Source: Diploscapter coronatus (taxonomy: Eukaryota; Nematoda; Chromadorea; Rhabditida; Rhabditidae). From it: a DNA stretch of 64,000 bases. The notes under the pieces were generated by a model, which was not told the origin of the DNA, made no database searches, and saw only the letters and a program-made list of their open reading frames with translations. The stretch is from NCBI GenBank assembly GCA_964036155.1, contig OZ038422.1:63201201-63265200 (forward strand), read 5' to 3'. Numbering within the stretch: the first letter of the stretch is position 1; every line of letters starts with the position of its first letter. This document shows, in pieces, positions 24,020 to 36,254 of this stretch. The translations under genes were made by a program, and so were the position numbers.

Positions 24020-27000
24020 ATGTCAACAACAATCGCCACTATAGTCACCACAGCTCTAACAGATCCAGTAGCAGATGTAAGAAGATTTGACATGTCTTCA
24101 AAACTGAATTAAATATGCTAATTTCAGAATATACTCGTGTATTTGATTATTGGAGCTGTGATATCGTTTATATTAGCGTTCGCAATCGGAGCCAATGACA
24201 CCGCGAATTCGTTCGGTACGAGTGTCGGATCGAAGGTACAAATCACAGAATCTTTGATTTCCATCTAATTTAAAATCTTCAGGTGTTAACCTTGCATCAA
24301 GCGTATATCCTGGCAAGTATATTCGAGACGGCTGGAGCATGTCTGATTGGTATTCTTTTATGATTCAAATTTATCACAAATCTCGAAATTTAATATTTTC
24401 AACGGTTATCTTCAAAATTAGCTCATCTCTGTTGTCATTAGTTTTAGTTTTTTTTTTTTAAATTAAAAGTTAAAATAAGCATTTAAATATTAGACTTTCA
24501 CTATTTATGAATTCTAAAATTAGGTCATATCTTATTGACATTCGTTTTAAGTCAAAATAGCAAGTCTAACTCTAATGTTCCTCATTTAAATGCTCCATTT
24601 TTATGGCGAAAATATGCAATGACCCTAAATTTTAGGCCACCAAGTGACGGACACGATGCGGAAAGGAGTGATCGTGCTGGACGAGTTCACGGGTAGCAAG
24701 GAGGACAACGAGCTGTTGATGATCGGCCAATTGTCCATTCTGGCCGGTTGTGGGATGTGGATGATTCTGGCGACGTTCTTCAAACTGCCCGTCTCCACGA
24801 CCCATTCAATCGTGGGCGCGACCATGGGATTCGGCCTCGTCGCGAGAGGCAGCAAGGTTATCGTCTGGGACAAACTTATCAACATCTTCATGTCCTGGAT
24901 CCTCTCTCCTCTGCTAGCGGGAATCGGAGCGCTGATCATCTTCTGCCTCCTAGACCATCTCGTCCTCAGAAGGGTACGTAAACTTATGCAAATTTTGGAA
25001 AAGCAGTTGCATTTTTATATATTAAAAAATAGTTTAAAGAATGGCGCTTATCTTGCACCATTTATCATATACGAATGTAGCCATTTCCTCAGGAAGCTAA
25101 AATTTATTTAAATTTTAGAAAGTAGCCATGTCGTTACAAGAAAAGTAATTTAAGAGGTGCTAGATCCAAGATCCTTTTAACACACGCTATTTCATACGCA
25201 GCTAATTCTTCAGATCATCAAAATTGATTGATATCCGAAACCTCCTCAATTCTTTGAGTTCAAATGTTTTTTTCTTCACTTTAGTCGTTGACTTTTCAAA
25301 GAGTCCACCTCACGAATTATTTGCCTTCGCGAACATTTTAGAAAAGAAGTGAATGGCAAAAGCTGAGTGAACTCAATTGAAAGGTAAATAGAACCTACGT
25401 GAAGACATGTATCAGGCAAAGAACTGCCACAAAGTACAAATCGTGAAAGATTGGTTTAATGAAAGTGGGCATCTAAAATTATTGAACCAAAATTTCATGT
25501 GATATTTATTGTACCAATTTAATTAATGGCAATTATTAAGAAATATCGTGACATATTCGAATTATTATTTACTGAATACAAATAATGCACATGCAGTCTA
25601 ATTAATATCACTGTACGTGCTATATCAGGGCCCCAAGTAACAGATAATACTAGGAGCTATTTATTCCTTCTAGTCACAAGTAAAACACTAACTTAACAAT
25701 AGGATGAGAATGGATAACTGAGAATTGAAATCTGCTCGAGAGGAGAGATGACCAGAGGGGCCGAGAATAAAAGCAACTCACGCCAAATTATATGTTCGCT
25801 TTATCGCCGGCGACAGTCACGATATATATCTTAGTTGCCCTATTATTTAAACCATTTAATTGCTGCTACATTGAATCATTTTAGGAACGTCCTCTGCATA
25901 GCGGAATCCGGGTTCTGCCGTTTGTCTATTTCGTGTGCTTCGCGTTCAACGTGTTTGCGGTTGTTTACAATGGACCAGAATGTAATTACCCCTGGAAATT
26001 GCCATAGACCAAAGAATTCATATCATCTAATTTTAGTCCTGCGCTTTAACGAGCTATCGTTCGTCCAGTGTCTGGCCATTTCGGGCATCGTCGGTTTGAT
26101 CGCCTCACTGCTGTTTGCCTTTGTTGGAGCCCCTTGGATGAAAAAACACGTTTTGCGTAAGCAACATGCCCATTACACATCATTCTCACATATATTCAAC
26201 ATCGAGTAATTACAGACAGCCCCTACATCACTCGGACTCCCAGCCCCGGCTCAGAGCATCGAATGGTCGAAATGGCTAACGCCAATAATCAAGGCAATTT
26301 TTGAACTCGTTAAAAAATATTTGAAATTGAGAAATTTGAAAATTAGCATGCGCACTTAGGTCTGAGATAGTTAGAGATTAGTTGAAGTTGAATATGCTGC
26401 TAGTCTTTGAGATCATTCAAGAAAATCTTGAGATTTAAAACTAGAATACAAGCTTTCTCATAAAATTTCTAGTCAGAAATAGCGAAAATATTATTAAAGT
26501 TGGAAATGCTAGTTTTTAAATTTATACAACTCATCGGAAAGACTGTTAGATCAATTGAGATCTCTGATGAGCCAATTAATTTGATTTAGAAACCAAACTG
26601 ATGGACAACGGCTCGGCGAACGGGTCGATGAAGAGCGACGTGCTGAAGGAGAAGGACATCGAAGCAAATGGGGGTGCGAACGGCATCGGTCCGCACGCGC
26701 CCAACACGATCGCCCCGACCAGCTCTCTGGCCTCGTTCTTCCGCAGCTGCAAGCCAGAGGATCCCCAGGCATCTAAACTGTTCTCGCTGCTCCAGGTGAT
26801 GACGGCCTGCTTCGGTGGATTTGCTCACGGTGGAAACGATGTCAGGTATCAAATTCAAAAAGTATTCTACCTCTGAGGCTAAAATTAGGGCTCCCAAGCG
26901 GATATGCCAGACCACGCTTCGGAGTACAATTTTTTAACAGAAAAGTCAATTGGGCTGTAAATAAGATTTTGGCGAAGAAAGAGTTTTAAAAATCGCAAAA

Positions 27001-28279
27001 ATCCATCACCCAAAATGAACACATTTTCACGAATGAAATATTTGCTTGTGCGGGGGTATTTTAACCTGATTTCTGCACGGATGCATTTCATCAGGTTTAT
27101 CGTCGAACTAGATGGTGCTATTTGAGACATATTGGGGTTGAAGGGTACTTCCTTCACAAATTTTCTATTTAAAACTATCACGTTTCTACCAAAAACGCAT
27201 TTTTGTAAAGAACGGAGCTTGGAGACTCTAGCTAAAATGTTTATATTATCATTGGGATGTCAACAGGTACCAAAATCGTACCTGTACCTGTCTAAAATCT
27301 ACACCTGTATCTTATCTGTTGACATCCCTGATTATCATTAAAAATTGAGGATTTGGAATAGTTAAGCTAAAAATAACCGAACATGATTCCAGCAACGCGA
27401 TCGCTCCTCTGGTGTCTCTCTACCTGGTGTACATGAACGGTCCAACCCGAGCTGCCGACACGGCGGTGCCCTTCTACATTCTGCTGTACGGTGCCTGTGG
27501 AATGTGCATCGGTCTGTGGATTCTCGGCCATCGTGTCATCTACACCGTCGCGGAGAACTTGACGAAGATAACCCCTGCTTCGGGATTCTCGATCGAGTTC
27601 GGAGCTGCCATCACTGTCCTGGCCTCGACAAAATTCGGCCTGCCCATTTCTTCTACGCAATGCAAGGTAAGCAATTTTAGCTTCTTATATTTATCATCAT
27701 CTGATGTATCTGTCATCGACTCTTTATTTTCCTTAGACTTCTTAAAAACTAGTCCTATGACTAACATATCTGATGGCATTTGCAATAGGTCAACAAAGCT
27801 TAAATATGAAAAATACAATAATGAATTTTGCAGGTCGGTGCAGTCGTGGCAGTGGGTCTGGCCCAGGCCAAGGGCTCGGTGAAGTGGTCGACGTTCAGAA
27901 GCATCTGCATGAGTTGGATCGTCACACTCCCCGCAGCAGGTAGAAATTGCACACCACTTTTAGCTCTAAAGATATTTCTAGAAAATTAGGGTTTTACATG
28001 TATAGTTTGAAAACCTCTCAGCACAATTGTTAACTATATCGAGGATACTTGAAAACATGGATAATTAGCTCGATAAGTGTGGGGCTGACGTGAAGAGAGC
28101 TAATGAGCTAATGATATGTAGTTACCACCACCGCCACACTTTTTGGAGCAAAAATACAATGCGGACATAATTTGCCACGGCGAAAACGACGACCGAAATA
28201 TGCCAATAATTATGATGAATTTTCAGGCATCTTTTCCGGCACGATGACATTCTTATTGTCCAAGATCTTCCTATCGTAA
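24020..28279 (+). CDS. SLC20A: Sodium-dependent inorganic phosphate transporter (PiT, SLC20 family)
   Basis: Eleven exons close in frame to 517 residues: 24020-24076, 24128-24235, 24283-24349, 24636-24973, 25885-25981, 26037-26156, 26216-26293, 26590-26845, 27393-27666, 27834-27939, 28227-28279. Both PiT repeats are present: [17 protein letters not shown] at residues 39-55 and HGGNDVSNAIAPL around 367-379. Supporting motifs are [33 protein letters not shown] and a final TM ending [10 protein letters not shown] central hydrophilic loop (Gly/Asn/Ser/Lys-rich, about residues 255-345) separates the halves, as in PiT1/2. The protein imports phosphate with sodium at the plasma membrane. The intron after 26293 begins GC (AAG|GCAATT), the only border that keeps frame. 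TTTTAG directly precedes the ATG, suggesting a 3' splice site (5'UTR intron or spliced leader). AATAAA at 28345-28350. Confidence 0.97.
26956..27230 (+). repeat. Dispersed repeat, copy 1 (in PiT intron)
   Basis: About 275 bases in the intron after 26845 are closely similar, in the same orientation, to 58692-58985 in the BET1 gene. Shared stretches include AATCGCAAAAATCCATCA, TTTAACCTGATTTCTGCAC, GATGCATTTCATCAGGTTTA and ACGTTTCTACCAAAAACGCA. No coding frame or terminal inverted repeat is evident. Confidence 0.85.
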
Positions 28280-28344
28280 CACGTCATCACGTCACCTACA
28301 AATCCAAGACAACTATTGCCAATCACCGATTACTTGAGGCGCAA

Positions 28345-28350
28345 AATAAA
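28345..28350 (+). terminator. Polyadenylation signal of PiT
   Basis: AATAAA 66 nt after the PiT stop codon, on the coding strand. Confidence 0.65.
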
Positions 28351-28911
28351 CGAAGCACAAATTTGAATATGCAGAATGCGTTGCGTAATATCAAATAGTC
28401 GTCAAAATCTTTCCTTGAATCAACGAAATGTCGTCTATTTGTTTGCAACAAACCATTTATTTCCATGCATTAAATTTCTTCACTTTTATTTCGACTCAAG
28501 TAATCGGTCATTGACAATACATGAAAGTCTTTTCAACCGCCCCGAGCCATAATATTTATTTTCCTCAATACAAGAGTCGTTTTTAACTTTACTATTTGGG
28601 TGATATCCTATCATTTTCATTGATATTTGATTTTCAAAACACCTATTTGATCACTTTTCTGTAAATTAAAAGTTAAAAATTTTCTTTCCGAGTAGTTTTA
28701 AAATCTGTTAGCAGCTTTCTGTTGAATTCTTAAGCCTATTCTTATACTTATTCTTTAGTTGTTATCCCTTTGATTGTTGACTTTTTGTTCATTTCTTTGA
28801 TTTGACACTAAATGCTGGTTTTTATCATTTTCTCTTTACAGGTTACACCATTTTTACCATTTAAAATCATCACATCAAGTACTTATTCTAATTTGTGAGA
28901 GTAGTAGCCGA

Positions 28912-29281
28912 TATGTCTTTGACTGTGTTTTCTCGTGTCTTTAACAGAATCTTTTGTCATATTTTCGAAATATTTCCTACAGCAATGCATTTCCTCTTTC
29001 CGGTACTACGAAAATATTTGTTCTTTCCAAACTTAAGACTAATAATCCATGAAAAATCATCGAGTAATTTAAACTGGATTTTTTTTGTAATAAATTCATT
29101 TGTCTACAGTAATCTTGTTGAGTTTCGCAATTCCCCACTCTGGAAATTGCTTGGTGGCAGTCTGTACAAGTTGCCCTTCATAATAATCTACATGCTTAAT
29201 TACACTGTGTGTTTGAAAATAAACAAGTCGCTTTGTGCACTTTTCGAAGACTACCGAAGTTGCCCTAAACGTTATCTGTAG
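28912..29281 (+). CDS. Uncharacterised open frame between PiT and IL-17-like genes
   Basis: A single open frame of about 122 codons starts at ATG 28912 (MSLTVFSRVFNRIFCHIF) and ends at a stop at 29279-29281. The peptide is hydrophobic-basic, with spans such as KLPFIIIYMLNYTVC and a Cys-containing end (SLCALFEDYRSC). There is no known motif, no splice border and no homologue that I recognise. It lies about 630 bases beyond the PiT stop. It could be a small orphan gene or just a chance frame in AT-rich sequence. Confidence 0.18.
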
Positions 29282-29306
29282 AAGGCTGAAGTCGAAAGTT
29301 TCTAGG

Positions 29307-29316
29307 CTCCGCCCCG
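29307..29316 (+). promoter_or_regulatory. GC-box-like motif upstream of the IL-17-like gene
   Basis: CTCCGCCCCG about 300 bases before the proposed start at 29612. Assignment rests only on similarity and position. Confidence 0.25.
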
Positions 29317-29611
29317 TTTTGTCTCTCTTTCTGTGTTCATGCTCGGCCCGAGGCAGATATTTCTATAAGTGGAATGGTGTGCAATTATCATCAGCGCTCT
29401 CGTCGCATATCTAATAGATAGGCGAATAGAGAATAGACCAAACCCATCAGCCCATTTGGCTCGAATCATCCGACAAGAAACGGACGAACGACATCAATTC
29501 TTCTGATTACTCTTGGGTTTTATCCTTCTCCCGATCACAAATCAAACCACGTCCATTCGGCCGAATTAAACTTTACTCGCATATTTCTAGTACTCTACCC
29601 AACAAACCAAC

Positions 29612-32600
29612 ATGCAGCTGAAATATCTACTTCTTACTCGATCGCTAAGCCACTTCGTAATTTTGGTAAGTGACAACAGCGCATTTTCAAAAGTTCAACA
29701 AAATAGCGCACTAGCAAAAAGTTAACGCCCCACAACGTGTTTTAAAACAATTAAGAAATATGGTTTTTCTTAGTCTTCATGCACAGAGAGGAAATACACC
29801 GAGATCAGAGCACCCGCTAGCCATCCACGAGGCACCCGCGAGTGGCTCGCGGGTGCTCTGCTCTCAGTGATATATGCGATTTACAAAAACCTGACGTATA
29901 AGAATAACGATTATTCTATTCTCCAAAATCTTTGAAAAGTACCCTATTTCATCCTCGATTTTACAGTTGCTCTTTGCAAAATTTTCACTTCTTTTGTAGT
30001 TTTTGATCTTAGCGTCCAGCAAATAGCAAATTCCGAATAGTATGACTTTTCGCGGGAAACTAATGAAAATTATATGGCTGCACGCGCGGTGCATAATTAT
30101 ATCGTTCAAAATCTCGGCGGAGAGTTTTTCGAATAGGTCAAATCTTCCTTATACGAGAAGATGCCATTCCACTGTATAATAATAGGTAGAACTAACTAAT
30201 AACTCCTTATGCCTCTTTTGCCCTACAGTTGGGGAAGGTTCCGCTCTCAGAATTCCCCAGCCAACCTTTGATAAGCTGAAATTTTCGAGAGGATCTAAAT
30301 TATACTTCTGAACACACCTATCTTTTCATTCATTCATTCGCCATTATATGAAAATCTGAATGAGCCTCGATAATTAGACGAATTTATACGAATATTAAAG
30401 GTTTCTGAGGAAGGTCGGAACAAACCTTGCGTTAGCATAAAATTATCGTGCCAACTCTTCTGTATCTGTATAATTTCAAGTCATACAGATGTCGAACTTA
30501 ATATGCCTTTGTGTCTATTTTCACACATCCTGTTACAATGAAGAAACATACACCATCTACAAAATGCCATTGAAGCTATTAGCAGCAAGCGAAGTCGATA
30601 AATTGCTTTCATTTAATGACGTACATTAGTGTAAATTTAGTATTGATGAAAGGAGATGGTTTCACTAGATTGGTAAGGTCCAAATAAGGGATCCGGCAGG
30701 CAGATAAATATAGCATGAGGAAAATGACCATCACAAACACCAATTTTCCATTGCTGCAGCGGCTATTTATACTTTGAACTTTCAATGAGCATCCGTTTCA
30801 TTAGAGAAGATTGCATTTATGAAGATATGCCTCCAATAATGACCATTCTTGTTGAAATTTATGTTAATGTGAAACCTCCGGCTATATTAGGACAAAATGT
30901 GGAGGTGACATCCTAACACGGCATTTTGTTAAGGTTTTTCGAAGTTAGCATTTGAACTGGAATGTCATTGGACGATTCCGAATAAGGTCATCATAATAAC
31001 GAGAAAATAATCGAGAAATAATGAGTGAATGAATGGCGCGAATCATTTGCGGATCTTTTTCATGATCTCATATTTTCATAAGCAAGTTTGTGGAATTCGC
31101 GAAAAGCCCAAATGTGAACTGGATGATCGAAAAAGGCAAAGACAGAAAATTTGCGTGTTTTTCTGAACTCGCGCCGATCCATTAGAGGTCGTGTGTTCTG
31201 GAAGACCGCGGGCTCGCATTATTTTGATGATGATGATGATATTTAAAAGTAAATGCGGAAATATTGATACATTCTAAATTCCAAAAGGGAAGCTATTTTG
31301 AGACCACGAATTCCACAAGCCACGGGAAAATAGTGTGGATACTAAATGGTAGAGCTTTATTTTCCCACACTATTTCGCATGTCCTGACATAGTTCAAGAC
31401 TTTCAGGTTGCCTATTCAAAATTTACATACATATTTTTTAATTCAAAGTCAGAGCATAGTTACACATTAGGACACATAAGTGCCTTGTTTTGCCTTGCAC
31501 TGACATCGCCTTTCGACTAAGAAAATGTCTGTATACAAAGACATACGCGGGGCTCTGGTTTGTAAGCAAAAACATTAATTATTGGTCATTTCACCTGTGT
31601 ATTCTTCGAGAAAAATAACTAAATGCACTGGTCAGCTGCCGAATCCAAGCTAAAACTAGTTTCGATAAGAGAAAAAGTAATTGTCTGAACATAAATATTT
31701 ATGTTTCCCAATTTAGATGGCCTCCCTGACTGCAGTTCTGGCACGAGCCACCACTAGTCATTCCAACAGGTAACGAAATCAGTTGAACACGATGAAATCT
31801 AGCAAAATGACAAAATTCGAAAAAGTACTTATATCACATCATGTGAAATTAAATATTTAGTAGTTTAGTAAAGAAAAATCCGTATTCGATGGCGTTTCAT
31901 TTCATACGTAGCGAAAAATTATTGCAAATATTTTCGAGATTTGTGATAACACAAAAGCTGTACTTCAGACAAAAACGAAGTGGGATCCTAGCGAACGAGT
32001 GCATTTCTGACGCGGACAGTCAAATGCATAAGGCCTTCATGAACATGATCAATCGGAAGGACGAGAAAATGTTTAGTCAATTTCAACCCGACTCGCAGGT
32101 AATTTGCGGATCATTGTGCTGTTCCGGTCAGACGAAGTGAAGTTCCGTGTGCTAAAATGCGCCTTGCGAAGAATGCGCGTATATTGCGCGTCACAACTGT
32201 GCGCAAAAAGGAAGGCTAGAGCAGGGAGAAAGATAGTTAGCGGAAGATAATAGAAAGAGTAGTACACGCAATTTCCTCGGCTTACCTTACCTTTTTCAAC
32301 ACACGGAACTACACTTCATCTGGCCAGAACAATATTATTCACATTTTTCTACAATTCATCCACTTTCCCTTTATTATATGGCTTTCTAGAAAAGGATCAC
32401 ATCTACAAAAAAAAATTAAGGGTAATAATAAAATGAGCCTAAATTAACCATTCTCCGCAAAGCAATGCAACATAACAAACAGCGTAAAATAATTAGTAAA
32501 TCAAAACCGGGGCAGCTGAAAAAAGAGATCCATATAAAGAGGTGCGAACTTTAGTTGCTGCTTGAACAAACGGCTGAGCCTCGCAATAAGACTGTATTAA

Positions 32601-33069
32601 CACCCCCTATGGTTGATTCTTGCGATGTTGAGAGCCGTTCGGGAAAGGTAATCCCTGAGTATAGTCTCAGGGAACGAGCCCTATGTGCCTATCATCATGT
32701 GCTCAATTATAATTCACAGGTAGAAAATTTAACCTCAATCTCAGAAGAACTTGGGATTTCAGCGAATTCCGAGTTCGATAACAGAAGTGGAATGCTCTTG
32801 TGACAGCATTCGAAGTAGTCAACACGAAAGTCTGTTCGACTACCATTGCGAACCGATGTACTACAACATGAGGGTGATGATTTTCTCCGACGACTGTCAG
32901 ACGTATGTCGAACACATTGAGAGGGTAGCCTTGGCTTGTCTCCCAGTTCTTAGGGTAAGATTTAACATTTCCCAGAAAATATAATTTGTCGATTTTTCAG
33001 AACCAAATTCCATCAACCGAATCTACAGTCGTTCATAGCAAAGGCACTTCGGCTACGGTACACATTTAG
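29612..33069 (+). CDS. IL17: Interleukin-17-family cytokine
   Basis: Six exons close in frame to 220 residues: 29612-29665, 31717-31769, 31969-32098, 32555-32719, 32763-32954, 33001-33069. The N-terminus MQLKYLLLTRSLSHFVILMA can serve as a secretion signal. A basic site NRQKR follows, a possible propeptide cleavage point. The IL-17 core reads RERALCAYHHVLNYNSQRIP, then EVECSCDSI, DYHCEPMYYNMRVMIF, SDDCQTY and VALACLPVLR. The R-I-P step into V-E-C-x-C, the later single Cys residues and the closing C-x-P-V-L follow the IL-17 cystine-knot fold. IL-17 proteins are secreted dimers that signal through IL-17 receptors; in nematodes the pathway modulates neurons. Exon 2 begins exactly with ATG after a 3' splice site, so initiation there is an alternative, but exon 1 supplies the better signal peptide. 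The first intron is about 2.05 kb and contains a strong hairpin. Confidence 0.82.
29797..29869. repeat. Strong inverted repeat with nested hairpin
   Basis: Outer arms 29797-29817 (CACCGAGATCAGAGCACCCGC) and 29849-29869 pair at 19 of 21 positions. Nested inside, GCACCCGCGAG and CTCGCGGGTGC form a perfect 11-bp stem with a 3-base loop. The sequence is GC-rich in an AT-rich intron. Confidence 0.85.
31324..31389. repeat. Small fold-back element
   Basis: GGGAAAATAGTGTGG at 31324 faces CCCACACTATTTCGCATGTC ending at about 31384. The motif CATGCGAAATAG recurs in the fold-back element at 63408-63501, indicating a family of small palindromic repeats. Confidence 0.5.
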
Positions 33070-36000
33070 AGATTAGAACTTCATGCAAAACAACAAGTTT
33101 TGAAGTGTTGAATTCGACAGAAGCAAGCTATTTTTGGTAGGCGAACTTTCATTCTTTCTCGTCGTTTTTCATAATAATAATAATAATTCCAACATTTGTG
33201 CCTTCACCGTACATTTATAATTAATAATTTGTGTCTTATCTTTTAAAGGTTATATGCTGTTGTTATTTTCTAGGGTTAAGTGTGAAATCGGGATAAGTGG
33301 GAATTTTGTTGATGAAGTGCCTGATATCGAAATTTTCCAATTTATAGCTAACATTTAGAATTTCGATCTTATCATGGTATTGCAGGCGTTGAAGAAGTCG
33401 ATTAATAAATTTCGAGGATATCTGTTCGCTAAACCTACCCGGCGTTCGAAACGTAAATGCCAAATAGCAAAGCATAAGACCTTTTAAATATCATTTATTT
33501 TGAAAATATCAGCGTCTCATTAACACGCTCAGATTTAATCTTCCTTTTTGCTACACACCCCAAAATTACAAGCTCTTGGAAAAATAGCGGCTTCCTGCAC
33601 CGGCAAAATATACAATTAGATGCAATTAGATTATTTGGAAAATTATAATTTATAAAGTAGCCACTCATCTTAACAAAGTAAATATTGGGTATACATATAA
33701 TTATTCTGCGAAGGAGGTGCGGCTTGTTTAAGCGATTATTCTTATTTGGGACAGAGAATATTTGAAAATTCGAAGAAATGTGCAAACGACTAGTGTATGT
33801 GAACTTGAAGAATTTCGAACCGCGAGTTAACTGCATAAAACAAGATAGTATGATTTATCGAGAGAAAAAGTCGTTCCTTCTTTTCGTCTCTCGATAAAAT
33901 GTGCTATCTCATTGCGTACGGGTGACCGTGCGGTTCGAAATTTCCCAAGTCCGCTGATGTGGGGAATTTGCTTAATTGGCTCAGAGCAAATGTGGGCCGC
34001 GAAAAATGAGGCTTTAGAATTTAATTGCGCCTTTGTCTTTCGACAGACTTCGACATCGACCTTTTCTGCATCCAGGAAATTCTCAATATATCCCTTTATG
34101 GAAGTATGATAGGTGGATGGATGGCAATGATGGCGAAGAGAAAGGGAAGTAGTAGGGCAATTATGGAATTGGAACTGAAAGAATAGGGGCTATTTTAATG
34201 CGCACCGTAAATTCCTTAGAAAAACAACACCCATACAGATAATGTGATAATTGACCTGTAAAGAGTCGAAATTTAGCATTTAGCACCAACCAGACCCAGT
34301 GAACACTTTCATTAGTTGAAAAAAGCGAAATAATAAATTATAAGTCTAGGAAAGAAATCTAAGTTATGATAACGTCGAAGAAAATTAAGGCAGTGTTGTC
34401 AGTGTCAATCAATAAAATATATATCTGTTTTAACACTTATAGACAAATTATGCAAGGGTAGGTTCTCAAGTAGTAACCGATGATATCGACTATCATCCTT
34501 CCTAGGTTTGGTGCAGAATCATCACCAACTCAGGCAATTCAAAAACAATCCCATAAATCGATTTCACGACTTTTTCACCAGTAATAATTTTGATTGTGAT
34601 ATGGATCTATTCTATTTTCTGGTCGTCTATTTTTCTTTTTCTACCGTTAAACTGCGCACTGTGAACTACCCAATTGAAAAATCTTTCAAAGTCTTTCGCT
34701 TGAGTATTTTTGTTAAGTATCGTTAAGTATTATGATTTTTTCTCGCAAATTTCTAGGCATATTATTTTACTATGATTTTTCTGTATATATTTGTATCCAA
34801 AATTCAATAATAGCGTAGCACATGTAACCGATTTAAACCGGGCGGGTGTCTTTACCCAAAATTGGTCCCTTTAAGATCTCAGCCAATATTTGGTCTCAAC
34901 CAATTTTATCTAAACTCCTTTCAACTATTTCGCCCTAGTCAAACAGTAATTCATTTATTTATTTTGAAAATAAATTCTTTCAAGCATAATGAAATATATA
35001 TTCATTATTTACCTGGAAAGAATTAAAAAAAACAAAACAAAGAAAGGGATTGAGACAGAATAGATAATATATAATGAAAATGCTCACTATTAATATAGCC
35101 GACTAATAATTTTAAAAGATAGTAAATAGAATACTCTAAAACCACATTTAAAGACGGTATTATGATAATACAAATGCTTATAGATGAAAATTCATAAACT
35201 CACCTTCCCCAATTGTTGAGTAAGAGATTTCGATTTCATCGCGCTAGCGAGTCAGAGAATTATTTGACCTAAGCTTCAGCTTAGTCCAACTTTTTGACAT
35301 ATGACTTTCAAAAATTTCCATATCGCGGACCTCCACACAGATGAAAATTCATAAATCGCCTCTATACCGCGTTTAGTAACAGATTTAGACGTTTATCGCA
35401 TTATCGAGGTCAAAGAATCATTTATTTATTGTGTAATTAAATTTTTTCAAGTATATAAAATATATTCCATTATGATAAGGATGATGATATCTTGAACATG
35501 AAACTATGATAATGTTGATAAGGAAATTGGGGCAGGATACTGCATATCTGAATATTTATGAATTATTTGGAAATCTGGAAAAATAATTGCAATATTTGCA
35601 TCTTTGCATACTAAATAGTAAAAGAAGAGAATCTTTTTCCTATCAAGTCATACTATTTCGCATGCAACTACCTTTCCAAATTGCCAATTATTTTGAGATA
35701 ATCGAGTGCAAAATAATAGACGATCCGCTTGGACTGGAAATATCACATTTCGTAAACGAAGATTTTGGACAATTGCAGTTTTGCTTCAACTAGAATGATT
35801 ATTGTTGTTTGTGACAAAGTTGATTAACTCTATTACATTGATACTTGATGTATGATAACCGCATTGCTAGATAAGACGTGTACTGAATAATAAAATTAGG
35901 TATTTGAAAAATTCGCCTTTTTTAAAATAGCAACTATGTTTAGAAAGTATTACAGGTGATGGAAGAAGCACTTCTACTTCCACATAATATTTCACATATT

Positions 36001-36254
36001 GCGAATTTTTCAAGCTACCAATAGAACGATGATGAAAATATATGATTTCTATGCAGATATCTGTCAACAAGGTTCTAACGGCGTGTCCAGGCTCTGTTCG
36101 TACTATAGCGAACATGACGAAATAGTGTTGCTCGTGAAGAGTCAGAGAAGCACCACACTTTGCGTTCTCTCCGCGAACAATGTTATTTCTCAATGTTCAC
36201 GCTAAAATAAACAAAATCTGAAACGTGCCCTAATACTTCGCTAAATACGACTAT
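33070..36254. other. Convergent spacer between the cytokine and the actin-related gene
   Basis: No exon recognised in 3.2 kb. It contains a hairpin at 33854-33898 (TTTATCGAGAG and CTCTCGATAAA arms). Two diverged tandem units are also present: 35179-35265 and 35341-35420 share ATGAAAATTCATAAA and similar following sequence. The small open frames have no motifs. Confidence 0.5.
33854..33898. repeat. Short perfect inverted repeat
   Basis: TTTATCGAGAG (33854-33864) and CTCTCGATAAA (33888-33898), separated by 23 bases, lie downstream of both convergent genes. No function can be assigned. Confidence 0.6.

Larger units (their letters stand above)
28280..29611. other. Spacer between PiT and the IL-17-like gene
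   Basis: Holds the PiT polyadenylation signal (AATAAA at 28345-28350), an unexplained plus-strand open frame at 28912-29281 (listed separately), and a GC-box-like CTCCGCCCCG at about 29307-29316, roughly 300 bases before the cytokine start. Confidence 0.5.
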
